Source of the DNA: JAAZMI01 sp050948785
GTDB lineage: Bacteria; Bacillota; Dethiobacteria; DTU022; UBA8154
NCBI GenBank assembly: GCA_050948785.1
Contig: JBMNEM010000009.1
Span: forward strand, 1 to 39,098
Direction: 5' to 3'
Length of the DNA: 39,098 bases
Positions 32,386 through 39,098 of this stretch are shown here, piece after piece. Both the position numbers and the translations under genes were made by a program. Numbering within the stretch: the stretch's first letter is position 1; every line of letters starts with the position of its first letter. The notes beneath the pieces are model-generated. The model was given only the letters and a program-made list of their open reading frames with translations. It had not been told where the DNA came from and ran no database searches.

Positions 32386-34170
32386 TTATTTCGTTTTTAC
32401 GGCGTTAAATTTACAACGTTCGGCACAGCTACCACAGTTGACACATTTTTCTTCATCTATCTCATGCGGCTCCTTTTTTTCACCCGAGATCGCTTCCGCC
32501 GGACAGACTCTCGTACAGGCCCGGCAACCGATACATATTTCCGCATCAATATAATAGGTAAGCAGATCGCGGCACTGACCCGCCGGGCAACGGCGATCCA
32601 AAATATGCGCCTCATACTCATCCTGGAAATAACGGAGTGTGGTCAGCACCGGATTGGGTGCCGTCTGCCCTAAACCGCAAAGCGAGCCGTCTTTGACAGC
32701 CAAGGCCAGTCTTTGCAGGCGGGGGATATCCTCCTCTTCCCCTTTCCCCTGGGTAATGCGCTCCAGGATCTCCAGCATACGCTTCGTCCCCTCACGGCAG
32801 GGCGTACATTTGCCACAGGATTCACTCTGGGTAAAAGCAAGAAAATAGCGGGCCAGATCAACCATACAGGTACTTTCGTCCATCACGACCATACCCCCGG
32901 AACCCATCATCGCCCCGGCAGAAGTCAGCGAGTCATAATCGACAGGTAAATCCAAAAGGGATTCGGGAATACAGCCCCCCGACGGCCCGCCAATTTGCAC
33001 GGCCTTGAATTTTTTCTCGCCCTGCAGGCCGCCACCGATGTCAAAAATGATCTCGCGCAGGGAAATGCCCATGGGAACCTCACAAAGACCGGTATTGTTT
33101 ACCTTTCCGGTAAGCGCGAAGATCTTCGTGCCTTTACTGCCTTCTGTCCCGATGGAGGTATACCATTCCACTCCCTTGCGTATAATCAAAGGAACATTCG
33201 CCAGGGTCTCCACGTTGTTGATACAGGTGGGCTCCCCCCATAAACCTTTTACTGCCGGAAAAGGAGGACGTGGGCGCGGCATACCCCTTTCACCCTCAAT
33301 TGAGGCCAGCAAGGCTGTCTCCTCCCCACAGACAAAGGCACCGGCACCCTCTTTAATATTAATCTTAAAATTAAATCCGGAACCCAGAATGTTTTCTCCA
33401 ATGACTCCATATTCCTCCGCCTGGGCGATCGCCGTCCGCAAACGGCGAATCGCCAGCGGATACTCTGCCCGGACATAAATATAGGCCTCATCACTGCCGA
33501 TAGCCCGGCCGGCAATCATAATTCCCTCCAAAACAGCATGCGGATCACCCTCTAAAACACTGCGATCCATAAAAGCGCCCGGGTCTCCTTCATCAGCATT
33601 ACAAACTACATACTTTTTGTCACTCCGGTTACGATAGGCGAACTCCCATTTCATACCGGTAGGGAAACCGGCTCCCCCCCGGCCTCTTAAACCGGAACTT
33701 TTTACCATGTTGATAATTTCCATCGATTCCATCCGCAGAACCTTCTCCAGACCTATATACCCGCCCCGAATAATATACTCATCAATATTTTCGGGATCAA
33801 TGACACCACAGTTGCGCAGTGCCAATCTCTTTTGTTTGCTATAAAAGGGAATTTTCTCGTGGGAAATAATAGCCTCCCCTGTGTGCAGATCCTTGTAAAG
33901 CAGCCGTTCAACAATATTTCCCTTCACCAGGTACTCTTCGACCAACTCCGGCATATCTTCCGCACTTACCCCACAATAAAAGATATCTTCCGGATAAACG
34001 ATAAAAATTGGCCCTTTTTCACAAAAGCCGTGACATCCTGAGAGAATAATGCGTACCTTATCTTCCAAATGATGCTTTTGCAGCTCTCTCTCCAGTGCCT
34101 CATGAACCTGCAAAGTACCGGAGGAAATACAACCTGTTCCGGCACAGATCAGAATATGTCTTTCGTGCAT
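32386..34170 (-). CDS. NuoF/HydB-like NAD(P)H- and FMN-binding subunit of formate dehydrogenase
   Basis: The 594-residue diaphorase subunit has a thioredoxin-like [2Fe-2S] domain first (CAGTGCISSG, then SGCHGFCEKGP, about residues 9-51). The FMN/NADH-binding core comes next (GLRGRGGAGFPTG, NADEGDPGAFMDR, GAGAFVCGEETALLASIEG), with an SLBB region, the [4Fe-4S] motif ESCGKCTPCREG, and a C-terminal two-[4Fe-4S] ferredoxin domain (CIGCRACTRVCPAEAI, CVNCGSCAERCKFNAV). This arrangement equals HydB/HndC of bifurcating hydrogenases and the beta subunit of NAD(P)-dependent formate dehydrogenases. ATG has GGAGGGAGGT upstream. It lies 21 bp before fdhA. Whether the acceptor is NAD or NADP, and whether ferredoxin is co-reduced, cannot be told here. 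Confidence 0.94.
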   Translation of the reverse strand: MHERHILICAGTGCISSGTLQVHEALERELQKHHLEDKVRIILSGCHGFCEKGPIFIVYPEDIFYCGVSAEDMPELVEEYLVKGNIVERLLYKDLHTGEAIISHEKIPFYSKQKRLALRNCGVIDPENIDEYIIRGGYIGLEKVLRMESMEIINMVKSSGLRGRGGAGFPTGMKWEFAYRNRSDKKYVVCNADEGDPGAFMDRSVLEGDPHAVLEGIMIAGRAIGSDEAYIYVRAEYPLAIRRLRTAIAQAEEYGVIGENILGSGFNFKINIKEGAGAFVCGEETALLASIEGERGMPRPRPPFPAVKGLWGEPTCINNVETLANVPLIIRKGVEWYTSIGTEGSKGTKIFALTGKVNNTGLCEVPMGISLREIIFDIGGGLQGEKKFKAVQIGGPSGGCIPESLLDLPVDYDSLTSAGAMMGSGGMVVMDESTCMVDLARYFLAFTQSESCGKCTPCREGTKRMLEILERITQGKGEEEDIPRLQRLALAVKDGSLCGLGQTAPNPVLTTLRYFQDEYEAHILDRRCPAGQCRDLLTYYIDAEICIGCRACTRVCPAEAISGEKKEPHEIDEEKCVNCGSCAERCKFNAVKTK

Positions 34171-34199
34171 TTTTTTACCTCCCTCCGCTTGTCACAGTC

Positions 34200-34379
34200 T
34201 TAATCCTCCCGATAACCGGGACTATGGGCAAGACGACGAACAATAGCCTCCCTCTTCTCCTGGCAAACGAGGTTTTCATGACAGAAAGGGCCTGATAAAC
34301 AGCATTCAATAAACTGCGTACAAGGATTTTCTTTGCTATTAAAACATTCCGGACAACACGGGTCAATGAATTTTTTCAT
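34200..34379 (-). CDS. Small cysteine-rich protein in the formate dehydrogenase operon
   Basis: The frame encodes 59 residues with eight cysteines: C8, C9, C12, C20, C26, C27, C33 and C39. It begins MKKFIDPCCPECFNSK and ends HSPGYRED. The start ATG has GGGGAAGG eight to nine bases upstream. It lies 32 bp after the NuoE-like gene and 29 bp before the NuoF-like gene, which has its own ribosome site. The cysteine density (14%) and the operon position point to a metal- or Fe-S-binding small protein, possibly an assembly factor or accessory subunit. I know of no established family for it. It is too short for standard ORF cut-offs. A different-frame ORF over the same DNA (34175-34366) looks basic and random and is rejected. 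Confidence 0.78.
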   Translation of the reverse strand: MKKFIDPCCPECFNSKENPCTQFIECCLSGPFCHENLVCQEKREAIVRRLAHSPGYRED

Positions 34380-34411
34380 CTATCATCCTTCCCCTTTCTT
34401 AAAACCTGCCC

Positions 34412-34891
34412 TTAAATTTTCTTTAAAATAGCCTTAACCTTATCAGGGGCAAGTTTTCCAAAAGTTTGCTCGTTGATCATCATCACCGGGGCAAGGCCAC
34501 AAGCTCCGATACAGGCAACTTCCTCATAGGTAAACTTCATATCCTCCGTAGTCTCCCCCACATCAACTCCCAAGAGCTCCTTGGTTTTATCCGCTACTTT
34601 TGATACACCCCGTACATGACAGGCCGTCCCACGACAAACCCGGATAATATTCCTTCCCCGCGGCAGGAGGTGAAACTGAGCATAAAAGGTGGCTACACCA
34701 TAAACTCTGCTTACAGGTATACGCAGCCTTTTAGCCATGTATTCCAAAGCAGGCCGTGGCAAATAGCCAAACTCATGCTGGATTTTTTGTAAAATAGGAA
34801 CTACTACTCCTTTTTTATCCACAAATTCTTGTAAAAGACTTTCTACCCTGTCAAAATCAAAACTATTTTCTTTGACTGCTTTTGTTTGCAA
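34412..34891 (-). CDS. NuoE/HydA-like [2Fe-2S] subunit of formate dehydrogenase
   Basis: The 159-residue thioredoxin-fold subunit of the NuoE family has the motif VCRGTACHVRG (C-x4-C), then EVACIGACGLAP (C-x3-C), binding one [2Fe-2S] cluster. The helical start VVVPILQKIQHEFGYLPRPALEYMA and the YGVATFYAQFHLLPRG block are typical. I use the TTG start at 34891, with AAGGAGG eight bases upstream; the longer frame to 34978 adds an unlikely N-terminus. It is the first gene of the formate dehydrogenase operon. It would pass electrons between the NuoF-like subunit and FdhA, or take part in flavin-based bifurcation. Confidence 0.92.
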   Translation of the reverse strand: MQTKAVKENSFDFDRVESLLQEFVDKKGVVVPILQKIQHEFGYLPRPALEYMAKRLRIPVSRVYGVATFYAQFHLLPRGRNIIRVCRGTACHVRGVSKVADKTKELLGVDVGETTEDMKFTYEEVACIGACGLAPVMMINEQTFGKLAPDKVKAILKKI

Positions 34892-35227
34892 ATTCACAAC
34901 CTCCTTTTTACACTTTTCAAAAAATAGTGAACATATTAAAATTTCTATATTGACTAGCAAAAATCCTGCTTTTCCCATAATTTTTTTACCTGTATTTGCA
35001 TAATTTATTTAATAAATATTTTTTAAACATTGAAATTGTGTAATTGGCTAAGACTAACTGACTTAAATAGCACCCCATTTAGGCAGAATATTCTGAACCA
35101 ACCTCACAAAAAAATCTCTCCTGAAATCTTAAGAAAACTTAAGAAGTTGGAGAAACTTAGAGAAAGTATCTGCAGTAATTTTTATAGTAATTTTTTATTT
35201 GTTCATGTAACCCTGAAAACCCGGGAA
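34892..35227. other. Non-coding region upstream of formate dehydrogenase operon
   Basis: This AT-rich stretch lies between the proS stop and the NuoE-like start. I see a weak minus-strand promoter candidate at 34933-34960 (TTGCTA, 16 bases, TAATAT). No convincing terminator follows proS, so read-through is possible. Confidence 0.45.
34933..34960 (-). promoter_or_regulatory. Weak promoter candidate for the formate dehydrogenase operon
   Basis: TTGCTA and TAATAT separated by 16 bases on the minus strand, about 40 bp upstream of the NuoE-like TTG start. The match is modest in AT-rich DNA, so chance is a real alternative. Confidence 0.3.
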
Positions 35228-36685
35228 CTAATACGCACGGGCAAAATAAACAATTTTACCCTCTTTGTTTCCGCAAAACAGGCAGGGACCCGTTTCTTTT
35301 TGTTCCGGCCCCAGGGGAATACAGCGAATCGTGGCCTTCGTCTCGTTTTTAATCTCTTCTTCACAATTGGAAGTGCCGCACCAAAAGCCTTGGAGAAAAC
35401 CCTTTTTCTCCTGCAAAACTTCCTGAAATTCCTGGTAATTGTGTACACGGTAAGTATTTTTCTCCTGAAACTCCCTGGCCTGACGGAAAAGATTATTCTG
35501 GATATCTTTTAAAAGCAAAGATATCTGCCGGGACAGATCTTCTGCGGAAATAGTACTCCTTTCCCCTGTATCGCGCCGCACAACCGAAACCACTCCCTGT
35601 TCCAGATCCCGGGGGCCCACTTCCAACCTCAGGGGAACACCTTTCATTTCCCACTCATTAAATTTCCAACCTGCGGAATATTCTTCACGTTTATCCAGAT
35701 GCACACGCACGTTTTCGGCCAATTCCCCAATGATTGCCTGGCACTTCTGCAGCACTTCTTCCCGTTTCTTCTTTGTAATAATGGGAATGACCACTACCTG
35801 CAGCGGGGCAACCTGCGGGGGAAGCCGGAGTCCCCGATCATCCCCATGCACCATAATTATGGCACCGATCAGCCTTGTCGATACTCCCCATGATGTTTGC
35901 CAGGCATACTTCAATTGTTTATCTTTATCGAGATACTGAATATCAAAAACCCTGGAAAAATGCTGGCCCAAATTGTGGGATGTTCCCGCCTGTAAGGCCC
36001 TGCCATCAGCCATCAGTGCCTCAATGGTATAGGTATGCAGTGCCCCGGCAAACTTTTCCCGTTCTGTTTTCAGCCCGCTGATAACAGGGATGGCCAGTTC
36101 ACTTTCCACAAAGTCTTTGTAGACCCCCAGCATTTTCAGGGCTTCCTCTTCAGCCTCCTCCTCTGTGCAGTGAACAGTATGTCCCTCCTGCCAGAGAAAT
36201 TCAGAAGTGCGCAGGAAAGGACGAGTGGTTTTCTCCCACCGGACCACATTGCACCACTGATTAATCAGGAGGGGAAGATCCCGCCACGATTGTACCCACT
36301 TGGCATACATACTACAGATGATCGCTTCCGAAGTGGGTCTGACCACTAAACGCTCACTCAGTTTTTCGTTGCCGCCACGGGTAACCAGGGCTACCTCGGG
36401 AGCAAAGCCCTCCACATGCTCAGCTTCCTTTTGCAGAAGCGATTCCGGTATAAAAAGAGGGAAATAAGCGTTCTGATGCCCTGTGGCCTTAATGCGTTGA
36501 TCCAAAAGCTCTTTCATATTTTCCCAAATAGCGTAACCATAAGGCCGGATGGCCATGCAGCCTTTGACCGGAGCATAATCCATCAACTCTGTTTTTAAAA
36601 CCAGGTCAAGGTACCACTGGGAAAAATCTTCTGCGCGGGGTGTAACTTCCTTGACAAATTCTTTTTCATTCATGCTCAACTTCAA
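35228..36685 (-). CDS. proS: Prolyl-tRNA synthetase, archaeal/eukaryote-like type
   Basis: The 485-residue class II synthetase charges tRNA-Pro. Motif 2 is NVVRWEKTTRPFLRTSEFLWQEG in part, the HTVHCTEEEAEEEAL stretch follows, and motif 3 is HGDDRGLRLPPQVAP. It lacks the editing domain of long bacterial ProRS. It carries the C-terminal zinc-binding extension of the short type (cysteines in TSNCEEE, ATIRCIP and GPCLFCGN) ending in the characteristic Tyr (FARAY). The best start is TTG at 36685 with AAAGGAG five bases upstream; ATG at 36673 is the alternative. Upstream are two M16 peptidase genes, with a 45 bp gap. A second, bacterial-type ProRS may or may not exist elsewhere. Confidence 0.95.
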   Translation of the reverse strand: MKLSMNEKEFVKEVTPRAEDFSQWYLDLVLKTELMDYAPVKGCMAIRPYGYAIWENMKELLDQRIKATGHQNAYFPLFIPESLLQKEAEHVEGFAPEVALVTRGGNEKLSERLVVRPTSEAIICSMYAKWVQSWRDLPLLINQWCNVVRWEKTTRPFLRTSEFLWQEGHTVHCTEEEAEEEALKMLGVYKDFVESELAIPVISGLKTEREKFAGALHTYTIEALMADGRALQAGTSHNLGQHFSRVFDIQYLDKDKQLKYAWQTSWGVSTRLIGAIIMVHGDDRGLRLPPQVAPLQVVVIPIITKKKREEVLQKCQAIIGELAENVRVHLDKREEYSAGWKFNEWEMKGVPLRLEVGPRDLEQGVVSVVRRDTGERSTISAEDLSRQISLLLKDIQNNLFRQAREFQEKNTYRVHNYQEFQEVLQEKKGFLQGFWCGTSNCEEEIKNETKATIRCIPLGPEQKETGPCLFCGNKEGKIVYFARAY

Positions 36686-36730
36686 ACAAACTCCTTTCCT
36701 TGGCCCGGGGAAACACCGGCCCTCCTCTAT

Positions 36731-38032
36731 TTACTGCTGAACAGGGTAAACAACCGAAATAGCATGTAGATCTTCCTGGAAATGTTCATGCATTCTTTTT
36801 TCCAAGTCCTTGATTGTTATTTTCTCCAGAACATCCAATATCTCAAAAAAATCGATCTGGCGAAAACGGTAGGCAAGATAATTATTGGCAATAAACTCCA
36901 GAGAATTGAAACTGCTGAGCAACTGGCCTCTCATCTTACGTTTATACCGGGCAAAACTTTCTGCCCCCAGGCCTTTCTTTTTCATTTTTTTAATTCCGGC
37001 AAGTAATTTTTCATGCAGTTTTTCCGGGTTTTTGGTCCTGCCGCCCAGTAAGGTGTAGCCGTAAGAACATTCCGCCGTAAAGCCAAAAGAAAAATGTTCA
37101 TCAATAAGACCTTCCTCATAAAGAGAAGTAAAAAGAGGCCCGCTCTTGCCAAAAACCATCTCCAGGAGAAGCTCAGAAATCAATTCTCTGGTAAGAAGCT
37201 CCCGGCCTTCCAGGTATGAGTACGTATCCTTAAAACCCATGTTCAAAAGAGGTTGTGAAACTGATAGCTCCAAGGTAACCTCTTTTTGATGTACAACAGC
37301 CTCCTCCCGGGGATAAAGACGCTGTGGAGCATGAAAAGGCGGGAAAGAACGGCCGGCAAGATTCCCTTCCACCAGCCTGAAAATATCTTCCGGGACCAGA
37401 TCTCCTGTGACAAAAATCGCCATATTGCGGGGATGATAAAACGTATAGTAACACTTATAAAGAATATCTTTGGTTATTTTACTGATGCTCTCCACAGTCC
37501 CGGCAATATCATTGCGCACAGGATGATGGGCGTAAAGTGCCTTTAAGAGATCAAAATATACGCGCCAATCGGGATTATCCTGGTACATACGAATTTCCTG
37601 CTGGATAATACCCTGCTCTTTGGCCACACTTTCCTCCGTAAAATAAGGGGCCTGGACAAAATCTAAAAGTAACTTGAAGTTTTCAGCAAAAAAATCCGTA
37701 CAGGAAAAAAGATATGTTGTATTTGTAAAACTGGTAAAAGCATTCGGTGAAGCACCGTAATAAGCAAAACGATCGAAAACATTGCCTTCCTCTTCATCAA
37801 AAAGCTTATGTTCGAGAAAGTGAGCCACTCCGTCGGGAAGGATGATCTCCTCTTCCTCCCCGTTATCGATAATACGAAAAGTATTATCAATCGAACCAAA
37901 CCGTGTTGAAAAAATTGCATACTTCTTGTTATACCCTTTGCGGGGGAGAATATAAAGCTCCGGTCCCCCTTCCAACGCAACATGAAAAATTTTTTCTTTC
38001 AGGGAATCATTTTGTTTTACTTGCCAGCGCAT
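36731..38032 (-). CDS. M16 family zinc peptidase (YmfH-like)
   Basis: This 433-residue insulinase-family protein has the inverted zinc motif HFLEH (HxxEH) at about residue 88 and the downstream Glu region ESVAKEQGIIQQEIRMYQD, so it should be an active zinc metallopeptidase. TFYHPRNMAIFVTGDL is the conserved second-half start. The two-domain layout and length match YmfH of Bacillus, which pairs with an inactive YmfF. It abuts the upstream M16 gene with no intervening base between stop and ATG, supporting a heterodimer. No signal peptide is seen, so it is likely cytoplasmic. Natural substrates are not known. Confidence 0.9.
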   Translation of the reverse strand: MRWQVKQNDSLKEKIFHVALEGGPELYILPRKGYNKKYAIFSTRFGSIDNTFRIIDNGEEEEIILPDGVAHFLEHKLFDEEEGNVFDRFAYYGASPNAFTSFTNTTYLFSCTDFFAENFKLLLDFVQAPYFTEESVAKEQGIIQQEIRMYQDNPDWRVYFDLLKALYAHHPVRNDIAGTVESISKITKDILYKCYYTFYHPRNMAIFVTGDLVPEDIFRLVEGNLAGRSFPPFHAPQRLYPREEAVVHQKEVTLELSVSQPLLNMGFKDTYSYLEGRELLTRELISELLLEMVFGKSGPLFTSLYEEGLIDEHFSFGFTAECSYGYTLLGGRTKNPEKLHEKLLAGIKKMKKKGLGAESFARYKRKMRGQLLSSFNSLEFIANNYLAYRFRQIDFFEILDVLEKITIKDLEKRMHEHFQEDLHAISVVYPVQQ

Positions 38033-39098
38033 TTAGTCCTGCTTCCTTTCATCTCCGTCTGCAGAACGGAGGAAATAGATCGTATCCAGATAAACTTTAT
38101 GAGCAACTGCAACAATATCTTCTTCTTTGATCCCCTCAATTCTGCGTATGAAATGCTCAACTTCCTCTGACCTTTTCCCGATTAAACCGTCTATGTAGAA
38201 ACCCACCATACTGTAAGGGCTATCCCCGACAATCCTGAACCGGTTAATAAGCGCCCTTCTGGTATTCTCCATTTCCTCCCGGCTAATCTGCCCTTTTTTG
38301 ATCAGCTCCACCTGTTGCAGAATAATCTCCAGTGCTTGCTGGTAATTGGGTACTTCTATACCTGAGCCGATGAGCTGTATCCCCTTATGCTTTTCGAGCC
38401 GGGAGAAAACATAGTAAGCCAGGCTGGCCTTCTCCCGGACATTTTGGAAAAGCTTGGAATGAGGAAAGCCCCCCAAGATGGCGTTATAGAATAACAGGTC
38501 GATATATTCTTCATCCTGGTAAGATATATTGGTCCGGTAACCCAAGGTTAGCTTACCCTGGTTGACGGGTAGCCTTTCTTCCCTGTAAGCAACCTCTGCG
38601 GGAATACGCTCCACCTCTACCGGGGGCAGCTCCACAAGTTTGTCAGCCCGGGTAAAATTAAAAATTTCCTGGATCAGGGAAAAAGTCCTTTCCGGATCAA
38701 TTTCGCCGACGACGAAAATATCCAGGGGGTTTTCCCGTAAAATACTTTGATAATATGTATACAGCCCCTCCGCGGAAACTGGCTGCAGTTCTTCCACACT
38801 TCCATATTTATAAACGCCAAACCTCTCCCGGGAACACATCTCCTGTATGCAGCGCTCCAGGGCATAGCTCACTTTATCATTCACCAATCCCTGAATTTCC
38901 TTGGCCAGCTGATCTTTTTCCTGCTGCACGTAATCCTTTTGGAAGCCTCCATTTTCGAGAAGTGGATCACCAATCACATCTCTGAGTATGGAAAGGCCTT
39001 GCTGCAGCAGTTTTTCTCCGGGAGTAAACTTATCATTAATCACCTCCAGAGAAAAGGAAAGAATTTGCCTTTCCCCCTTTTTGATCACATCAGCAACC
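38033..39098 (-). CDS. M16 family peptidase-like protein (YmfF-like), partial
   Basis: At least 355 residues of an M16-family protein are present; the N-terminus lies beyond the right edge of the window. The frame is open to the last base (VADVIKKGERQILSF), so the internal GTG at 39088 is not the real start. The visible part shows TYYQSILRENPLDIFVVGEIDPE and ASLAYYVFSRLEKHKGI, typical of the second half of M16 proteins. No HxxEH zinc motif is seen in the visible part, though the usual site is in the missing N-terminal region. By synteny with ymfF-ymfH it is probably the non-catalytic partner of the adjacent peptidase. Confidence 0.85.
   Translation of the reverse strand, partial: VADVIKKGERQILSFSLEVINDKFTPGEKLLQQGLSILRDVIGDPLLENGGFQKDYVQQEKDQLAKEIQGLVNDKVSYALERCIQEMCSRERFGVYKYGSVEELQPVSAEGLYTYYQSILRENPLDIFVVGEIDPERTFSLIQEIFNFTRADKLVELPPVEVERIPAEVAYREERLPVNQGKLTLGYRTNISYQDEEYIDLLFYNAILGGFPHSKLFQNVREKASLAYYVFSRLEKHKGIQLIGSGIEVPNYQQALEIILQQVELIKKGQISREEMENTRRALINRFRIVGDSPYSMVGFYIDGLIGKRSEEVEHFIRRIEGIKEEDIVAVAHKVYLDTIYFLRSADGDERKQD

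Noticed and set aside
34175..34366. 63-codon minus-strand frame between the NuoE- and NuoF-like genes
   Set aside because: Its composition is basic and random, and it overlaps the cysteine-rich frame that has the ribosome site and better spacing.
35030..35512. 160-codon plus-strand frame
   Set aside because: More than half is antisense to the conserved proS C-terminus, there is no ribosome site, and the sequence looks random.

Overview
The window looks like chromosomal DNA of an anaerobic Gram-positive bacterium of the Clostridia, probably a Peptococcaceae-like lineage. The pointers are strong AGGAGG-type ribosome binding sites, frequent GTG and TTG starts, a T-box leader, an Asp23/Gls24-domain protein, a paired M16 peptidase locus, an archaeal-type ProRS, and oxygen-sensitive enzymes (a selenocysteine formate dehydrogenase, an arylpyruvate:ferredoxin oxidoreductase, and 2-hydroxyacyl-CoA dehydratase-like Fe-S proteins). 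The species cannot be named from sequence alone. Almost every gene is on the minus strand; only 5027-6607 and 25985-26824 are on the plus strand.

Region 1 (1-16.2 kb) is a CoA-thioester catabolic region. After an iron-sulfur-flavoprotein-like gene comes a minus-strand operon: thiolase, DUF35 protein, 3-hydroxyacyl-CoA dehydrogenase, enoyl-CoA hydratase. It diverges from one AMP-forming acyl-CoA ligase and is followed by a second ligase on the opposite strand. The second ligase's upstream DNA is duplicated at a 300 bp offset, and the outer copy carries a remnant of the ligase's first codons. Next, in transcription order, are a D-2-hydroxyacid dehydrogenase, two COG1775 (HgdA/HgdB-like) subunits, iorA (two frameshifts) and iorB. 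This set fits 2-oxoacid metabolism that either reduces the acid to a 2-hydroxyacid for CoA-level dehydration or oxidises it to an acyl-CoA. Substrates are not determinable here. A TIM-barrel amidohydrolase has its own transcription unit.

Region 2 (16.4-24.1 kb) holds fapA and the arginine operon argC-argJ-argB-argD-argF. The operon is preceded by a good promoter and a T-box leader whose specifier loop contains a candidate CGC (Arg) codon.

Region 3 (24.1-28.6 kb) has a stand-alone biotin-dependent carboxyltransferase, a plus-strand P-loop/Asp23 fusion protein, and a SPASM-type radical SAM protein with a long leader that contains a tiny ORF and an attenuator-like hairpin.

Region 4 (28.7-34.9 kb) is a formate dehydrogenase locus: NuoE-like subunit, an unlisted 59-residue cysteine-rich protein, NuoF-like subunit, and FdhA with an in-frame UGA (selenocysteine) and an adjacent SECIS-type hairpin, then fdhD. 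The layout matches a soluble NAD(P)-linked, possibly electron-bifurcating enzyme.

Region 5 (35.2-39.1 kb) has proS and two M16-family peptidase genes, the last cut by the window end. I see no tRNA, rRNA, CRISPR array or intact insertion sequence.
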